A stretch of DNA of 34,733 nucleotides from Meiothermus luteus (GCF_003574085.1 NZ_QWKZ01000020.1:1-34733); one strand, 5' to 3'; counted from the stretch's first letter, positions 1-9,089 are shown. Made by a program: numbers and translations. The notes: generated from the sequence alone by a model not told the origin.

Positions 1-1160
1 CCCCCCTCCAGGCCCACCTCCACCGCCCGGAGCATCAGGGCAGCGAAGTTGAGGCAGTAGGCCAGGAGCAGCAACCAGGGCGTGGCGTAGAGGGGTGTGG
101 GGGCAAAGATAAGAATCAACCCTACGGCCAGCAGCGTGCCGGGGAGCAGGTAGTGCAGGTCTAAAATTCGCCGCAGCTGCCGGGCGGCCTTGGACCAGGG
201 GGCTAGAAGAAGGCCCAGCACCAGCAAAAAACCGGTCGCCAGCAGGGCCAAACCCAGCGAGTTCAACAGTCCCTGGCGCACCAGGGGCAGCGCCAAAGCA
301 GTAGAAAAGGCCGGCTCAAAAGCCCCGCTGAAGGTGTTGAATAAAGCCCGCTGGAGCAAACCTACCAGGGGCAGGCCCACCCCCAACAGGGCAAAGAGAA
401 AAAAGCCCAACCGGGCCACCCAAGGACGATGGGGCCGCAGGGGCCACAGGGCAGGCTCCCCCACCGGGGAGCTGTGGAGGAGCACTGCCGGAAAGGCCAG
501 CAAACCTAGTAAAAGCCCCACCACGGCCGCCTCCCCTAAGGGGTCAGGGCTGGCCGGGGAAAAAAGCCGGCTGTAGGCCAGGGTGGGCAGGGTATACACC
601 TGCGCGGGCAGCCCCAGCACCGCCGGGACCCCGAAGTTGCCCAGAAGCGTGAGGTAAAGTGCCCCAAAGGCCGCTACCAGCGCCGAGAGCATCGGCGGCA
701 GAAGGGCTCGTAAGCGGCGCCAGCCCCGCACCCCATGGGCCTCGCAGGCCAGCAGCAAAGGGGCCAGCCGGTGCTCCAAGGCCGGACGCAACAACACGTA
801 GGCCATGGGCGCATAGTGGGCGGTCCAGGCCAGGAGAATCCCCCCCACCCCATACGGCTGTAGGCCGAGCATCTGCAGGGCATACAAAAAACCCAACGCG
901 CCCACAAAAGGAGGCACCAGGTAAGCCGAGAGCAAAAGCGCGTCCCACCCCGGGTGCAGCCGGGCGCGAAAGGCCAGCCAGGCCAGCCCACCCCCCATCA
1001 GCAGGCAAAGGAGGCTGCCGGCCAGGGCCAGCACGAGCGAAACCCCCACCAAGTCCAGTACCTTGGGGACCAAGCCCAGGTTTTCTACCCCCCGCGCAGC
1101 CAGCACCAGCAGGGGCGAGGCCACACCCAACCAGAGGAGCCACCGGAACAAAGAAGCCAT
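1..1160 (-). CDS. Fe3+-type ABC transporter permease, 3' end cut by window edge
   Basis: My reading of the minus strand from an ATG at 1160 stays open to base 1, giving about 386 residues of very hydrophobic protein with many membrane segments. The first half contains an EAA loop, the contact site for the ATPase: E140, A141, G146 and a closing LLP at 153-155. This fits the double-length FbpB/SfuB class of iron permeases, which carry two such halves; the second EAA loop would lie beyond the edge. The gene follows a solute-binding protein of the same class and cbiM on the same strand, so one operon is likely. The start is uncertain: no good ribosome site precedes 1160, and the frame is open upstream through a basic stretch with TTG codons near 1197-1203. 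Substrate (iron versus thiamine or another anion) is inferred from the neighbouring binding protein. Confidence 0.82.
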   Translation of the reverse strand, partial: MASLFRWLLWLGVASPLLVLAARGVENLGLVPKVLDLVGVSLVLALAGSLLCLLMGGGLAWLAFRARLHPGWDALLLSAYLVPPFVGALGFLYALQMLGLQPYGVGGILLAWTAHYAPMAYVLLRPALEHRLAPLLLACEAHGVRGWRRLRALLPPMLSALVAAFGALYLTLLGNFGVPAVLGLPAQVYTLPTLAYSRLFSPASPDPLGEAAVVGLLLGLLAFPAVLLHSSPVGEPALWPLRPHRPWVARLGFFLFALLGVGLPLVGLLQRALFNTFSGAFEPAFSTALALPLVRQGLLNSLGLALLATGFLLVLGLLLAPWSKAARQLRRILDLHYLLPGTLLAVGLILIFAPTPLYATPWLLLLAYCLNFAALMLRAVEVGLEG

Positions 1161-1215
1161 GCCCAAGCTAAATCCTCTGGCTTTCGTCCGCCGCGCCAAA
1201 CGCAAGGCCCTGCTG

Positions 1216-1893
1216 CTAGGTGGCCTCGTAGAGGCGGGGCTGCACCCAGGCCGAACCGCGCAGCCCACCCAGGGCCTTGGCCGCCGCCAGCACCGCCAAG
1301 TCCACCAAGGGCTCCAGTAGTATCACCGCCAAATAGGCCACCCCAAAAGAGGCCACCTGAGCCAGGTTCTCCGCTGCGAAACCATGACCATAAAACGCCC
1401 AGAAAGCCACCCAGACCACGATGCCCCCCTGGTAGGCCGCGGAGAGCCGGAGCACCTGCCCGTAGCTTAGCTCAACGTAAGGCGTGTGAGGCGGAATGAT
1501 CCGGCGGGCCAGCAGGTGCAGGGCGAAAAGCGGTGCCAGCAGGGTGGTAACGTTCATACCATACTGGGAAAGGTCCGCGGGAGCAAAGAAAAGCCCCTGA
1601 AGGAGCAGGCCCGCAGCCAGGCCAAGGGCGGCCGGCCCCAGGCCAAAGAGCAGGTAGATGGTGGTGCCCAAGATCAGGTGCACCTCTGAGACCCCCACCG
1701 GGGGGTGGGGCAGCACCTCAAAGCACACGAAGACCACCAGCGCCGCCAAAAGGCTGCGCAACGCCAAGGAGACCACACCATGGGTTTGCCCATGGCGGGT
1801 TGCCGCCTTCACGGCAAGACCCAGCGCGGCGGCTCCCGTCGCATAGCTAAGGTAGATCTTGGCCCCCTGAACAACCCCAGGTTCAATGTGCAT
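1216..1893 (-). CDS. cbiM: CbiM-type energy-coupling-factor cobalt permease (S component)
   Basis: This 225-residue membrane protein begins MHIEPG, matching the N-terminal Met-His start of CbiM/NikM proteins, where the N-terminus and early histidines bind Co2+ or Ni2+. A later conserved-looking segment around residues 70-100 (VHLILGTTIY and a long Leu/Gly-rich helix) also matches the family. About six membrane helices are visible. In the known system CbiM works with CbiN, CbiQ and the ATPase CbiO to import cobalt for cobalamin; none of these lies in the window. The start at 1893 is supported by a strong GAGGAGGT ribosome site. It sits between an iron-type binding protein (60 bases upstream) and an iron-type permease (downstream), an odd position. 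Nickel cannot be excluded as substrate. Confidence 0.8.
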   Translation of the reverse strand: MHIEPGVVQGAKIYLSYATGAAALGLAVKAATRHGQTHGVVSLALRSLLAALVVFVCFEVLPHPPVGVSEVHLILGTTIYLLFGLGPAALGLAAGLLLQGLFFAPADLSQYGMNVTTLLAPLFALHLLARRIIPPHTPYVELSYGQVLRLSAAYQGGIVVWVAFWAFYGHGFAAENLAQVASFGVAYLAVILLEPLVDLAVLAAAKALGGLRGSAWVQPRLYEAT

Positions 1894-1952
1894 ACCAACC
1901 TCCTCAGCGCCGATTTAACCACAAAGCTGGCCCCTAGGGGAAAGAGCCGCCC

Positions 1953-2906
1953 CTAGCGCAGGTTGAAAAGCGTGTTGAACTGTGAAAGAAGGCCCTGCCG
2001 GTTGGCCTGGACGTAGTCCGCCGCCGAGGGAATGGCCAGCACCTCGCCGCTCACCCCAGCCGGGCGGGGGGCCGAGGCCACCACCGGAATGTAGCCCTGC
2101 TGGGCGAAGAGGGCCTGGGCCTCTGCCGAGAGCAAAAAGCGCAAAAACCGCTCAGCCAGGGCAGGGTTTTTGCTGGTTGATAGAATGCCGATGGGCGTGG
2201 GCACCAGAATAGCCCCATCGCGAGGGTAGACCATCTTGAGAGGGGCCCCTTGGCGAATCAGGTCGCGGATGCCGAAATCGGTGATGATAGCCAGCGCATA
2301 CTGTCCTTCGGCCAGCTTCTGCTGTAAGACCGGGTTGGACTGCTCCACTCTCATCCCGTTGCGCCGGAGCTGCTCAAAAAAGCCGAAGCCAAAACGCTGG
2401 GTGAGGGTCCCCAGGGTGGAGAGGGCCGCCCCGGAAAAATTGGGGTTAGGCATGCCTATCAGGTCCTTGTACTCAGGACGCAGCAGGTCGCGCCAAGCGG
2501 CGGGCTCGGGAAGGTTACCCAGCCGGCGGGTGTTCACCGCGATGCCGTTGTAAAGGAGCCGTACCTCGTAGTAAAGGCCTCCTTGATAGGCGAACCTCAC
2601 CGGAAAGCCTGGGGTGGTGGCCCGCACCGCCCGGAGGCGGTTGGCCCCCGCGAGCTCGCGGAAAAAGGTTTCGTCCGCCACCCACAAGAGGTCAGGCTGG
2701 GGGTTGCCGGCCTCGAGCTCGGCCCGGAGCCGGGTAATCACCTCCCCGGTGCCGCTTCGGAAAACCTGGACGCTAACCCCGGGGTTGGCCCTCCTAAAGA
2801 GCTCCACCATGGGGTTTACGTTGGTCAGGACCTCCGAGGTGTAAAGGGTGAGGCTCTGGGCCTGGGCCAGGCCTAAAAAAAGCAGGAAGCCAAAGAACTT
2901 TCGCAT
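1953..2906 (-). CDS. Fe3+-type ABC transporter solute-binding protein
   Basis: The 317-residue product starts MRKFFGFLLFLGLAQA, a clear signal peptide with cleavage likely after AQA, so it is periplasmic. The body is a type II periplasmic binding fold: early TLYTSEV and the RAELEAGNPQPDLLWVAD segment are typical of the FbpA/FutA/AfuA group, which bind ferric ion, and of related 2-aminoethylphosphonate or thiamine binders. Length fits the group (about 310-340). I chose ATG 2906 over the in-frame TTG at 2918 because a GGGG ribosome site lies about six bases before 2906. It would deliver substrate to the permease at 1-1160. The intervening cbiM gene makes the operon unusual. Iron specificity is inferred from family resemblance. 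Confidence 0.85.
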   Translation of the reverse strand: MRKFFGFLLFLGLAQAQSLTLYTSEVLTNVNPMVELFRRANPGVSVQVFRSGTGEVITRLRAELEAGNPQPDLLWVADETFFRELAGANRLRAVRATTPGFPVRFAYQGGLYYEVRLLYNGIAVNTRRLGNLPEPAAWRDLLRPEYKDLIGMPNPNFSGAALSTLGTLTQRFGFGFFEQLRRNGMRVEQSNPVLQQKLAEGQYALAIITDFGIRDLIRQGAPLKMVYPRDGAILVPTPIGILSTSKNPALAERFLRFLLSAEAQALFAQQGYIPVVASAPRPAGVSGEVLAIPSAADYVQANRQGLLSQFNTLFNLR

Positions 2907-2953
2907 AGATTTCCCCAAACATACTCTAGGCCTATGGTCATGCCCGTGTCAGC

Positions 2954-3673
2954 TCAGACCGCCCCCGCGATAACGCGGTGGTCCTTTAGCTCCACCCCCA
3001 CCAATCCGTGCTTGGCACAAAGCCGCTCCAGGTTCCTCCGCCGCTCCTCCTTGCGGGCCGCATAGGACATGTTGGCCCCGTGGACGCTCACCACCACCCC
3101 CCGGCCTGGAAGCCCCAGCAAGGGGTACCCTGCCCCCACCACCCGCAGGTACCAGTCCCAGTCCCAGTAGTCGTCCATCTCGGGGTCGAAGGGACCCAGC
3201 TCATCGTGCAGGCGGCACGGGTAGGCCACCCCCGAGGCCAAAAGCAGGTTGTCCTTACGCAGCGCCTCTGGGGTAGCCCTGTGGTCAAAGGGGATGCGTT
3301 CCAGCTCGAGCCCATCCCGCTCATACACCAAATAGCCCCCCCGGTAGACCAGGCCATCTTGGGCCCGCAGGGCCCGCACCACCCGGTAGAGATGGGTCGG
3401 GTCCTGCCACCAGTCGTCGTCGTCCAAAAGGGCTATATAGGCTCCCTTGGCCCACCCAAGCCCGGTGTTGCGGGCCGCTACCTGGCCCCTACCCTGGCTG
3501 GGCACCGCGACCACGCGGGGGTCGCCCAACCCCCGGGCAGCCTGAAGTCCCGCGCCATCCCCATCGTCCACCACAATCGCCTCCCAGTCGGGGTAAAGCT
3601 GGAGCTGCAAGGAGCGCAGGGCCCTAAGAAGCAGGGACGGGCGGTTGAAGGTCGGTACGAGTATGCTGACCAT
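2954..3673 (-). CDS. Family 2 glycosyltransferase
   Basis: The 239-residue protein opens MVSILVPTFNRPSLLLRAL, the standard GT2 nucleotide-sugar fold. It has the VVDDGDG segment near residue 35-41 and an acidic DDDDWW cluster near residue 85-90, where the DXD-type metal/nucleotide-sugar site lies. A second acidic patch, PEMDDYWDWDWYLR, follows near residue 165-178 and resembles the ED-type catalytic region. There is no signal peptide or membrane anchor, so it is probably cytoplasmic. It likely transfers a sugar to a cell-surface glycan or exopolysaccharide precursor; donor and acceptor cannot be told. It is transcribed away from surE and no other glycan genes lie nearby, so it looks like a solitary gene. 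Confidence 0.85.
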   Translation of the reverse strand: MVSILVPTFNRPSLLLRALRSLQLQLYPDWEAIVVDDGDGAGLQAARGLGDPRVVAVPSQGRGQVAARNTGLGWAKGAYIALLDDDDWWQDPTHLYRVVRALRAQDGLVYRGGYLVYERDGLELERIPFDHRATPEALRKDNLLLASGVAYPCRLHDELGPFDPEMDDYWDWDWYLRVVGAGYPLLGLPGRGVVVSVHGANMSYAARKEERRRNLERLCAKHGLVGVELKDHRVIAGAV

Positions 3674-3773
3674 GGCTTTTCCCAGAGATTAAAACCCCTC
3701 TGTCAAGCCGATTTGGTACCATCCCTGACATTTCGCTGACTCCCCTCCTTCAGGCTGGAAGCAGGGAGCGGCT

Positions 3774-4508
3774 ATGCGAATCCTGGTAACCAACGACGAC
3801 GGCATCTACAGCCCGGGCCTCCGCGCCCTCGCCGAGGTGGCCACCGCCTTCGGTGAGGTGCGGGTGGTGGCCCCCGATGTGGAACAGTCCGCCATGGGCC
3901 ACGCCATCACCATCCTGCGGCCGCTGCGTTACCAAAAAGCGCCCATGGGGGGCCTCGAGGCCTACCGGGTGAACGGCACCCCCGCCGACTGCGTGGCCCT
4001 GGGCACCCACCGCTGGGAACAGATAGACCTGGTGCTCTCCGGCATCAACCTGGGCTCCAACCTGGGCCACGAAATCTGGCACTCGGGCACGGTGGCCGCG
4101 GCCAAGCAGGCCGCCCTGCTGGGTGTCCCGGCCATCGCCTTCAGCGCCTCCACCAACGGCCGGGAGCCCGACCTAGAGGCCCTAAAGCCCTGGGTGGGCC
4201 GGGTGTTGGAGGCCCTGCTGCGCGAGCCCAAGCCTTTCCTCCTCAACGTGAACTTCCCCCCCAGCCCCAAGGGCATGCTCTGGACCCGCCAGTCGGTCCG
4301 TCGCTACACCGGGCGGGTGATTCTCGGCGCCGACCCCATGGGGCGGGAACACTTCTGGTTCGCTGCCGAGCCCGACCATGCCCCTGAGGAGGGCACCGAC
4401 CGCTGGGCGGTAAACCAAGGCTTTATCGCCCTGACCCCCCTCCGGCTGGACCTAACCGACGAGGAGCGGCTAAGCCGCGCCTTCCAGCTGGCTGCGCTGG
4501 CCGACTGA
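3774..4508 (+). CDS. surE: 5'/3'-nucleotidase SurE
   Basis: SurE is a metal-dependent phosphatase that removes phosphate from nucleoside monophosphates and is linked to stationary-phase survival. The 244-residue protein starts [16 protein letters not shown], with the NDDG metal-binding motif at residues 7-10. It also has the [10 protein letters not shown] loop near residues 86-95 and the [11 protein letters not shown] segment just after it, both SurE signatures. Length matches the family (about 245-255). The ATG at 3774 is preceded by AGGGAG, a fair ribosome site. It is a single gene, converging on the TRAP binding protein with only six bases between their stop codons. Confidence 0.95.
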   Translation: MRILVTNDDGIYSPGLRALAEVATAFGEVRVVAPDVEQSAMGHAITILRPLRYQKAPMGGLEAYRVNGTPADCVALGTHRWEQIDLVLSGINLGSNLGHEIWHSGTVAAAKQAALLGVPAIAFSASTNGREPDLEALKPWVGRVLEALLREPKPFLLNVNFPPSPKGMLWTRQSVRRYTGRVILGADPMGREHFWFAAEPDHAPEEGTDRWAVNQGFIALTPLRLDLTDEERLSRAFQLAALAD

Positions 4509-4514
4509 GGCCCC

Positions 4515-5588
4515 CTAGGTCGGAAAGGCGAAGGTCTCGTAGGAGAGCTCCGCCACCGAGAACCAGCGGTACTGCTCGCCCCGGAAGCCCCAGTAGGCGG
4601 CATAGACCTTCTTGTAGGTGGCATCCTTGGCGGCCTGCTCCTCGTAGAGGGCCCTGGCCTCTTCCAAGGCCTTTTTCATCACCTCCGCAGGCCACTTCCG
4701 AAGGCGTACCCCAGCGGAGAGAAGACGCCTTAGGGCTGGGGGGTTTTGCGCGTCGTACTTGGCCATCATGCTGAGGTTAACCTCCTGGGCCGCCACCTGG
4801 AAGGCCTCCTGGAACTCCTTGGGCAGCCTCGCCCACTCTCTTTGAGAGACCAGGAAGGAAAGCTGCGCTGAAGGCTCCCAGAAGGAGGGATAGTAGTAGT
4901 AGCGGGCCACCTTGTAAAAGCCGAGCTTCTCGTCGTCGTAGGGACCAGAAAACTCGGTGGCGTCAATGGTGCCGCGTTCCAAGGCGGGGTAGATGTCCCC
5001 GGCGGCCAGGGTCTGGGGCACCACCCCAAGCCGGCCCATCACGATACCCCCCAGGCCAGGGATGCGCATCCGCAGACCCCTCAGGTCCTCCAGGGCCCCT
5101 ATCTCCTTGCGGAACCAGCCCCCCATCTGGGCCCCGGTGTTCCCGCCGGGGAACTGGAGGACGCCGAAATCGGCGTAGACCTCCCGCAGGAGCTCCAACC
5201 CCCCGCCGAAGAGCATCCAGGCGTTGTGCTGGCGGTAGGTGAGGCCAAAGGGCACCCCCCCGTCAAAGGCCAAGGCCGGGTTCTTACCCACGTAGAAGGG
5301 TCCATAGGTGTGCCCCGCCTCCACCGTGCCCTGCTGCACCGCGTCCAGCACCTGCCCTCCGGGGACGATTTCCCCCGCCTGGTAAACCCTTATCTGGAAC
5401 CGGCCCCCGGTAAGCTCGGAAACCCGTTTGGCCAGGTCTTCAGCCCCGCCATAAAGGGTGTCCAGACTCCTGGGGTAGCTAGAAACAAGCCGCCAGCGCA
5501 CCTGGGGCTGAGCCTGGGCGTAGGCGGTGTGGGTGAGGCTCGTCGCCAGACCGGCCCCTATTCCCTTGAGGAAGCTCCTTCGCTTCAT
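4515..5588 (-). CDS. TRAP transporter solute-binding protein (DctP family), Tat-exported
   Basis: TRAP transporters import organic acids with a binding protein plus two membrane subunits. The 357-residue product starts MKRRSFLKGIGAG, a twin-arginine signal (RRSFLK) followed by a short hydrophobic stretch and an AYAQA cleavage region, so it should be exported folded. The mature part has DctP features: RWRLVSSYP at its start, GGRFQIRVYQAGEI, DAVQQGTVEAGH, and the central EDLRGLRMRIPGLGG segment. Family members bind carboxylates such as 2-oxo acids or lactate, and a Thermus homologue is known to bind calcium lactate; the ligand here is not determined. ATG 5588 is chosen because AAGGAGGG precedes it and the Tat motif follows directly. 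No DctQ/DctM membrane genes are in the window, so it is an orphan binding protein. It may have its own promoter in the 49 bases after dnaJ. Confidence 0.88.
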   Translation of the reverse strand: MKRRSFLKGIGAGLATSLTHTAYAQAQPQVRWRLVSSYPRSLDTLYGGAEDLAKRVSELTGGRFQIRVYQAGEIVPGGQVLDAVQQGTVEAGHTYGPFYVGKNPALAFDGGVPFGLTYRQHNAWMLFGGGLELLREVYADFGVLQFPGGNTGAQMGGWFRKEIGALEDLRGLRMRIPGLGGIVMGRLGVVPQTLAAGDIYPALERGTIDATEFSGPYDDEKLGFYKVARYYYYPSFWEPSAQLSFLVSQREWARLPKEFQEAFQVAAQEVNLSMMAKYDAQNPPALRRLLSAGVRLRKWPAEVMKKALEEARALYEEQAAKDATYKKVYAAYWGFRGEQYRWFSVAELSYETFAFPT

Positions 5589-5637
5589 TGGGCCCTCCTT
5601 GGAAAAGACTATCAGAAGGGGGCCCAACGTTGTAGCC

Positions 5638-6516
5638 CTAGCCCCTGGCCCTGACCAGCTCCGCCAGTTGGGCGTAAAGCCGCTCCTCCTCGGGGCTCGG
5701 ATGCGTGGGAATCACCACCCGTACCTCGGCGTACTGGTCCCCCCGGGTGCCGTCCTTGCGGGGCCAGCCTTTTCCCACCAAGCGCAGCTTGCGGCCGCTT
5801 TGGGTTCGCTTCGGGATGGTGAGCTCCACCGGCCCGTCCAGGGTCTGGACACGGACCTTGCCTCCCACCACGGCGATGGGGGCGGGCACATCCACAGTGG
5901 TGTAGATGTCGTCGCCTTCCAGGCGCATCTGGGGGCCGGGATGAAGCCGCACCACCAGGTACAGATCGCCTCCACCCCTCCCCTTTCCGGCCAGGCGTAT
6001 CCTCTGGCCCTCCCGCACCCCAGGAGGAATCCTCACCACAAGTCGCTCGGGGCCCACCGCGATGGTCTTCTCCCCACCCCGGTAGGCCTCCTCCAGGGTA
6101 AGGGGAAGCTCGGCCTCGAGGTCGGCCCCGCGGCGCACCTCAGCCCCAAAAAGATCGCCTAGGCTACCAAAGCCGCTTCCCCGAGCGCGCCCTCCAAAAC
6201 CGAAGAGCTGTTGGAAAAACTCGGAGAAATCACCGATGTTGCCTACAAAGCCACCAAAATCCCCCTGTCCGGGTGGGGGGCCCTGCCACTGCCCGCTCCC
6301 CACCGCACTGCCGTAGGTGTCGTAAAAGCGGCGCTTCTCAGGGTCGGAGAGCACCGTGTAGGCCTCGTTAATCTCCTTGAAGCGCTCCTCTGCCCCAGGC
6401 TCCTTGTTTACGTCGGGGTGGTACTTGCGGGCCAGCCGCTTGAAGGCCTTCTTTATCTCCTCCTCGCTGGCGTTTTTAGAAACCCCCAGGATTTTGTAGT
6501 AGTCCTTGTAGGCCAT
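5638..6516 (-). CDS. dnaJ: DnaJ co-chaperone without zinc finger
   Basis: DnaJ stimulates the ATPase of DnaK and delivers unfolded clients. The 292-residue protein has a J domain at residues 1-70 with the essential HPD at about 33-35 ([10 protein letters not shown]). A Gly/Phe-rich stretch follows at about 70-125 and two beta-rich C-terminal client domains to the end. The CXXCXGXG zinc finger of classical DnaJ is completely absent, so it is a type II (CbpA-like) form. Thermus DnaJ is also known to lack this finger. The start at 6516 follows AGAGGGG. It is third in the operon dnaK-grpE-dnaJ; 31 bases separate it from grpE. No dafA or clpB follows, unlike the T. thermophilus operon. Confidence 0.95.
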   Translation of the reverse strand: MAYKDYYKILGVSKNASEEEIKKAFKRLARKYHPDVNKEPGAEERFKEINEAYTVLSDPEKRRFYDTYGSAVGSGQWQGPPPGQGDFGGFVGNIGDFSEFFQQLFGFGGRARGSGFGSLGDLFGAEVRRGADLEAELPLTLEEAYRGGEKTIAVGPERLVVRIPPGVREGQRIRLAGKGRGGGDLYLVVRLHPGPQMRLEGDDIYTTVDVPAPIAVVGGKVRVQTLDGPVELTIPKRTQSGRKLRLVGKGWPRKDGTRGDQYAEVRVVIPTHPSPEEERLYAQLAELVRARG

Positions 6517-6547
6517 ACCACAGCCCCTCTAATTGGCCAGAAGCGGC

Positions 6548-7084
6548 CTAGTTGCTCTCTACGGGCGGCTGCGCTTCGGTCCTGGTTCCGCTGCCCACCA
6601 CCACCCGGGCCGGCCGCACCAGCATCTCGCCGTAGCGGAAGCCCTGTTGGTAGACGTGCATTACCTTGCCCTCCTCCCCCTCCACGGTGCCAATGGCCTC
6701 GTGGTAGCGGGGGTCAAACTCCGCGCCCACCCCTGGGACAGCCTCCACCCCCAGGCTCCGCAGGCTACGGGCAAAGTTCTCCAGGACGCTTTTGATGCCC
6801 GGAATCAGGTCCTCAGGCTTCACGTTGGCAAAGCCCAGGGCCCGCTCGAGGTCGTCCAGGGTCCCCAAAAGGGCCCGAATGGCCTCAAACTTACCGCTCC
6901 GGTGGGCTGATTCAAGCTCCTGGGCCATTCGCTTCTTGTAGTTCTCAAAGTCAGCGTACAAGCGCAGAAACTTGTCCTTGGACGCCTCGAGCTCGGCCTT
7001 CAAAAACTCCACCTCGCCTTTCAGGCGCTCCACCTCAGGAAGCTCCTCCATGGGGGTTTCGGCCGGGGTCTCTTTGTTCTCCAT
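6548..7084 (-). CDS. grpE: GrpE nucleotide exchange factor
   Basis: GrpE releases ADP from DnaK and acts as a thermosensor. The 178-residue protein has a long N-terminal coiled coil (about residues 15-75, with LKGEVEFLKAELEASKDKF and LYADFENYKKR) and a C-terminal beta domain including EFDPRYHEAIG and YQQGFRYGEMLVRPARV, both GrpE signatures. ATG 7084 is chosen over an upstream in-frame start because GAGGTG lies five bases before it and the upstream extension has no family resemblance. It sits between dnaK and dnaJ on the same strand. A 9-bp inverted repeat occupies the gap after dnaK. Confidence 0.95.
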   Translation of the reverse strand: MENKETPAETPMEELPEVERLKGEVEFLKAELEASKDKFLRLYADFENYKKRMAQELESAHRSGKFEAIRALLGTLDDLERALGFANVKPEDLIPGIKSVLENFARSLRSLGVEAVPGVGAEFDPRYHEAIGTVEGEEGKVMHVYQQGFRYGEMLVRPARVVVGSGTRTEAQPPVESN

Positions 7085-7107
7085 AACGCACCTCAGGAAA
7101 GCCCAGG

Positions 7108-7148
7108 GGGGTACGGCCGATGGCCCAACCGGCCCCTGCCCGTACCCC
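7108..7148 (-). repeat. Intercistronic inverted repeat between dnaK and grpE
   Basis: GGGGTACGG at 7108-7116 pairs perfectly with CCGTACCCC at 7140-7148, leaving a 23-base loop that itself holds complementary GGCC blocks. There is no run of T after it on the minus strand, so it is not a simple terminator. It lies between the dnaK stop (7159) and the grpE start (7084). A role in mRNA processing, stability or partial attenuation that lowers grpE and dnaJ relative to dnaK is inference. Confidence 0.6.
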
Positions 7149-7158
7149 ACCCAAGGGA

Positions 7159-9018
7159 TTAGTCGGCGGGTTTATAGTCGGCGTCAATCACATCGTCCGA
7201 CCTGGGAGCGCTCTGGCCCTGGCCTTGAACCGCCGCTTGCTCATAGGCCTGCAAGGCCGCGAGCAGCTCCTCGGTGGCCTGACGAAGCTCTGCATCGCTG
7301 CCATCGCGCTCCACCAGGCTCTTGGCCCGCTCTATGGCCGATTCCAACCGGCCCTTGGCCTCTGGCGTGCTGACCTTCTCGCCCATCACCCGCTCGGCCT
7401 GGATGCGGGCCGTATCCAGGTTGTTCCTGAGCTCGGCGTGCTCCTTGCGCCTGCGGTCGGCCTCTGCGTTGGCTTCAGCCTCCTTGATCATCCGCTCAAT
7501 TTCCTGCTCGGAGAGGGTGGTGGTGTTCTGGATGGTAATGGAGGCCTCGCGTCCGGTAGACTTCTCCTTGGCCGTCACGTGCAGAATGCCGTTGGCGTCA
7601 ATGTCAAAGGTGACCTCAATCTGCGGCACACCTGCGGGCATAGGGGGAATGCCGTCCAGGCGGAAACGTCCTAGGCTCTTGTTGTCCGCAGCCATGGGGC
7701 GCTCGCCTTGCAAGACGTGAATCTCCACTGAAGGCTGGTTGTGTTCGGCGGTGGTGAAAATCTCCGACTTGCGGGTGGGAATGGTGGTGTTGCGGGGTAT
7801 CAGCACGGTGCAGACCCCACCTTTGGTCTCCACCCCCAAGGAGAGGGGCGTAACGTCCAGAAGAACCACGTCCTGCACCTGCCCGGTGAGCACACCGGCC
7901 TGCACCGCGGCCCCCAGAGCCACCACCTCGTCGGGGTTGACGCTCCGGTTGGGCTCCTTGCCCAGGATTTCCCGCACAATCTGCTGCACCGCCGGAACCC
8001 GGGTGGCCCCGCCCACCAGGAGCACCTCGTCAATCTGGCTGGCGGAAAGCCCGGCGTCCCTCAAGGCCTGCTCCACCGGGGCGCGCATCCGCTTGAGGAG
8101 GGGTTGGATAAGCTCCTCAAACTTAGCCCGGGTGAGCTTTTTCTCAAGGTGCAAGGGCGTCTTGGAAACCGGGTCCAGGCCAATGAAGGGCAGGCTGATG
8201 GTGGTTTCGCTGACGTTGGAGAGCTCAATCTTGGCCTTCTCGGCGGCCTCAATAAGGCGCTGCAGGGCTTGCCGGTCGGCCTTGAGGTCCACCCCGCCCG
8301 ACTCCTTCTTGAACTCCTCCACCAGCCAGTTCACGATGGCGTGGTCCATGTCCGAGCCGCCCAGGTGGGTGTCCCCCGAGGTGGCCTTGACCTCAAAGAC
8401 CCCCTCGCCAATCTCCAGCACTGTCACGTCAAAAGTGCCCCCGCCCAGGTCAAAGACCAGCACCGTCTCGCTGCCCTTTTTGTCCAGGCCATAGGCCAAA
8501 GCCGCGGCAGTGGGCTCGTTGATGATGCGGAGCACCTCGAGCCCCGCAATCCGGCCGGCGTTGGCGGTGGCCTCCCGTTGGGCATTGTTGAAGTAGGCCG
8601 GAACGGTGATCACCGCCTTGGTAATCCGCTCCCCCAGCTTCTTGCTGGCATCGTCCACCAGCTTGCGCAAGACCATGGCGGATATCTCCTCGGGGGTGTA
8701 GAGCTTGCCCTGGATGTCTACCCGTACTCCCCCGTCGGGGCCCTTAACCACCTTGTAGGGCACCCGCTTGACCTCCTCCTGCACCTCTTCCCAGCGCCGC
8801 CCGATAAAGCGCTTGATTTCAAAAACAGTGCCCTCGGGGTTGAGCACAGCCTGACGCCGGGCCACTCGGCCCACCAGCTGCTCCCCTCCTTTGAAGGCCA
8901 CCACGCTGGGGGTGGTGCGCTCCCCCTCAGCGTTCTCCAGCACCACCGGGCTGCCGCCCTCCATGATGGCGATTACGCTGTTGGTCGTTCCTAGGTCAAT
9001 TCCCACGGCTTTTGCCAT
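7159..9018 (-). CDS. dnaK: Hsp70 chaperone DnaK
   Basis: DnaK is the ATP-dependent Hsp70 that binds exposed hydrophobic peptides in the cytoplasm. The 619-residue protein starts [19 protein letters not shown], with the phosphate-1 loop DLGTTNS, and has [14 protein letters not shown] near residue 190 (phosphate 2) and [14 protein letters not shown] near residue 330 (adenosine motif). The conserved linker [15 protein letters not shown] follows, then the substrate domain and a helical lid. It ends [12 protein letters not shown], close to the acidic EEVD-like tail of bacterial DnaK. ATG 9018 follows GGAGG with good spacing. It is the first gene of the chaperone operon and is divergent from ftsH, with a candidate housekeeping promoter in the 210-base gap. 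No CIRCE element is evident there. Confidence 0.97.
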   Translation of the reverse strand: MAKAVGIDLGTTNSVIAIMEGGSPVVLENAEGERTTPSVVAFKGGEQLVGRVARRQAVLNPEGTVFEIKRFIGRRWEEVQEEVKRVPYKVVKGPDGGVRVDIQGKLYTPEEISAMVLRKLVDDASKKLGERITKAVITVPAYFNNAQREATANAGRIAGLEVLRIINEPTAAALAYGLDKKGSETVLVFDLGGGTFDVTVLEIGEGVFEVKATSGDTHLGGSDMDHAIVNWLVEEFKKESGGVDLKADRQALQRLIEAAEKAKIELSNVSETTISLPFIGLDPVSKTPLHLEKKLTRAKFEELIQPLLKRMRAPVEQALRDAGLSASQIDEVLLVGGATRVPAVQQIVREILGKEPNRSVNPDEVVALGAAVQAGVLTGQVQDVVLLDVTPLSLGVETKGGVCTVLIPRNTTIPTRKSEIFTTAEHNQPSVEIHVLQGERPMAADNKSLGRFRLDGIPPMPAGVPQIEVTFDIDANGILHVTAKEKSTGREASITIQNTTTLSEQEIERMIKEAEANAEADRRRKEHAELRNNLDTARIQAERVMGEKVSTPEAKGRLESAIERAKSLVERDGSDAELRQATEELLAALQAYEQAAVQGQGQSAPRSDDVIDADYKPAD

Positions 9019-9060
9019 ACATCCTCCACGGCCGTACTAAGCACGGCTCACCTGCCTACC

Positions 9061-9089
9061 AGGATAACTCTTGTAACTTCTATAGTCAA
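9061..9089 (-). promoter_or_regulatory. Candidate dnaK promoter
   Basis: Reading the minus strand, TTGACT (9089-9084) and TATCCT (9066-9061) are separated by exactly 17 bases, a good sigma-A type promoter. Transcription would start near 9054, leaving a leader of about 36 bases before dnaK. A second -35-like TTGACA lies upstream at 9113-9108. A 6-bp inverted repeat, AACTCT (9066-9071) and AGAGTT (9091-9096), brackets the promoter and could be an operator. It does not match CIRCE. Confidence 0.55.

Noticed and set aside
544-1143. 199-aa open frame on the minus strand at the left edge
   Set aside because: Out of frame with the hydrophobic permease reading that starts at 1160 and contains an EAA loop; Gly/Ala/Pro-rich shadow.
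7741-8994. 417-aa open frame on the plus strand opposite dnaK
   Set aside because: Long only because of GC-rich codon structure in dnaK; composition is shadow-like (His/Gly/Leu-rich) and dnaK is certain.
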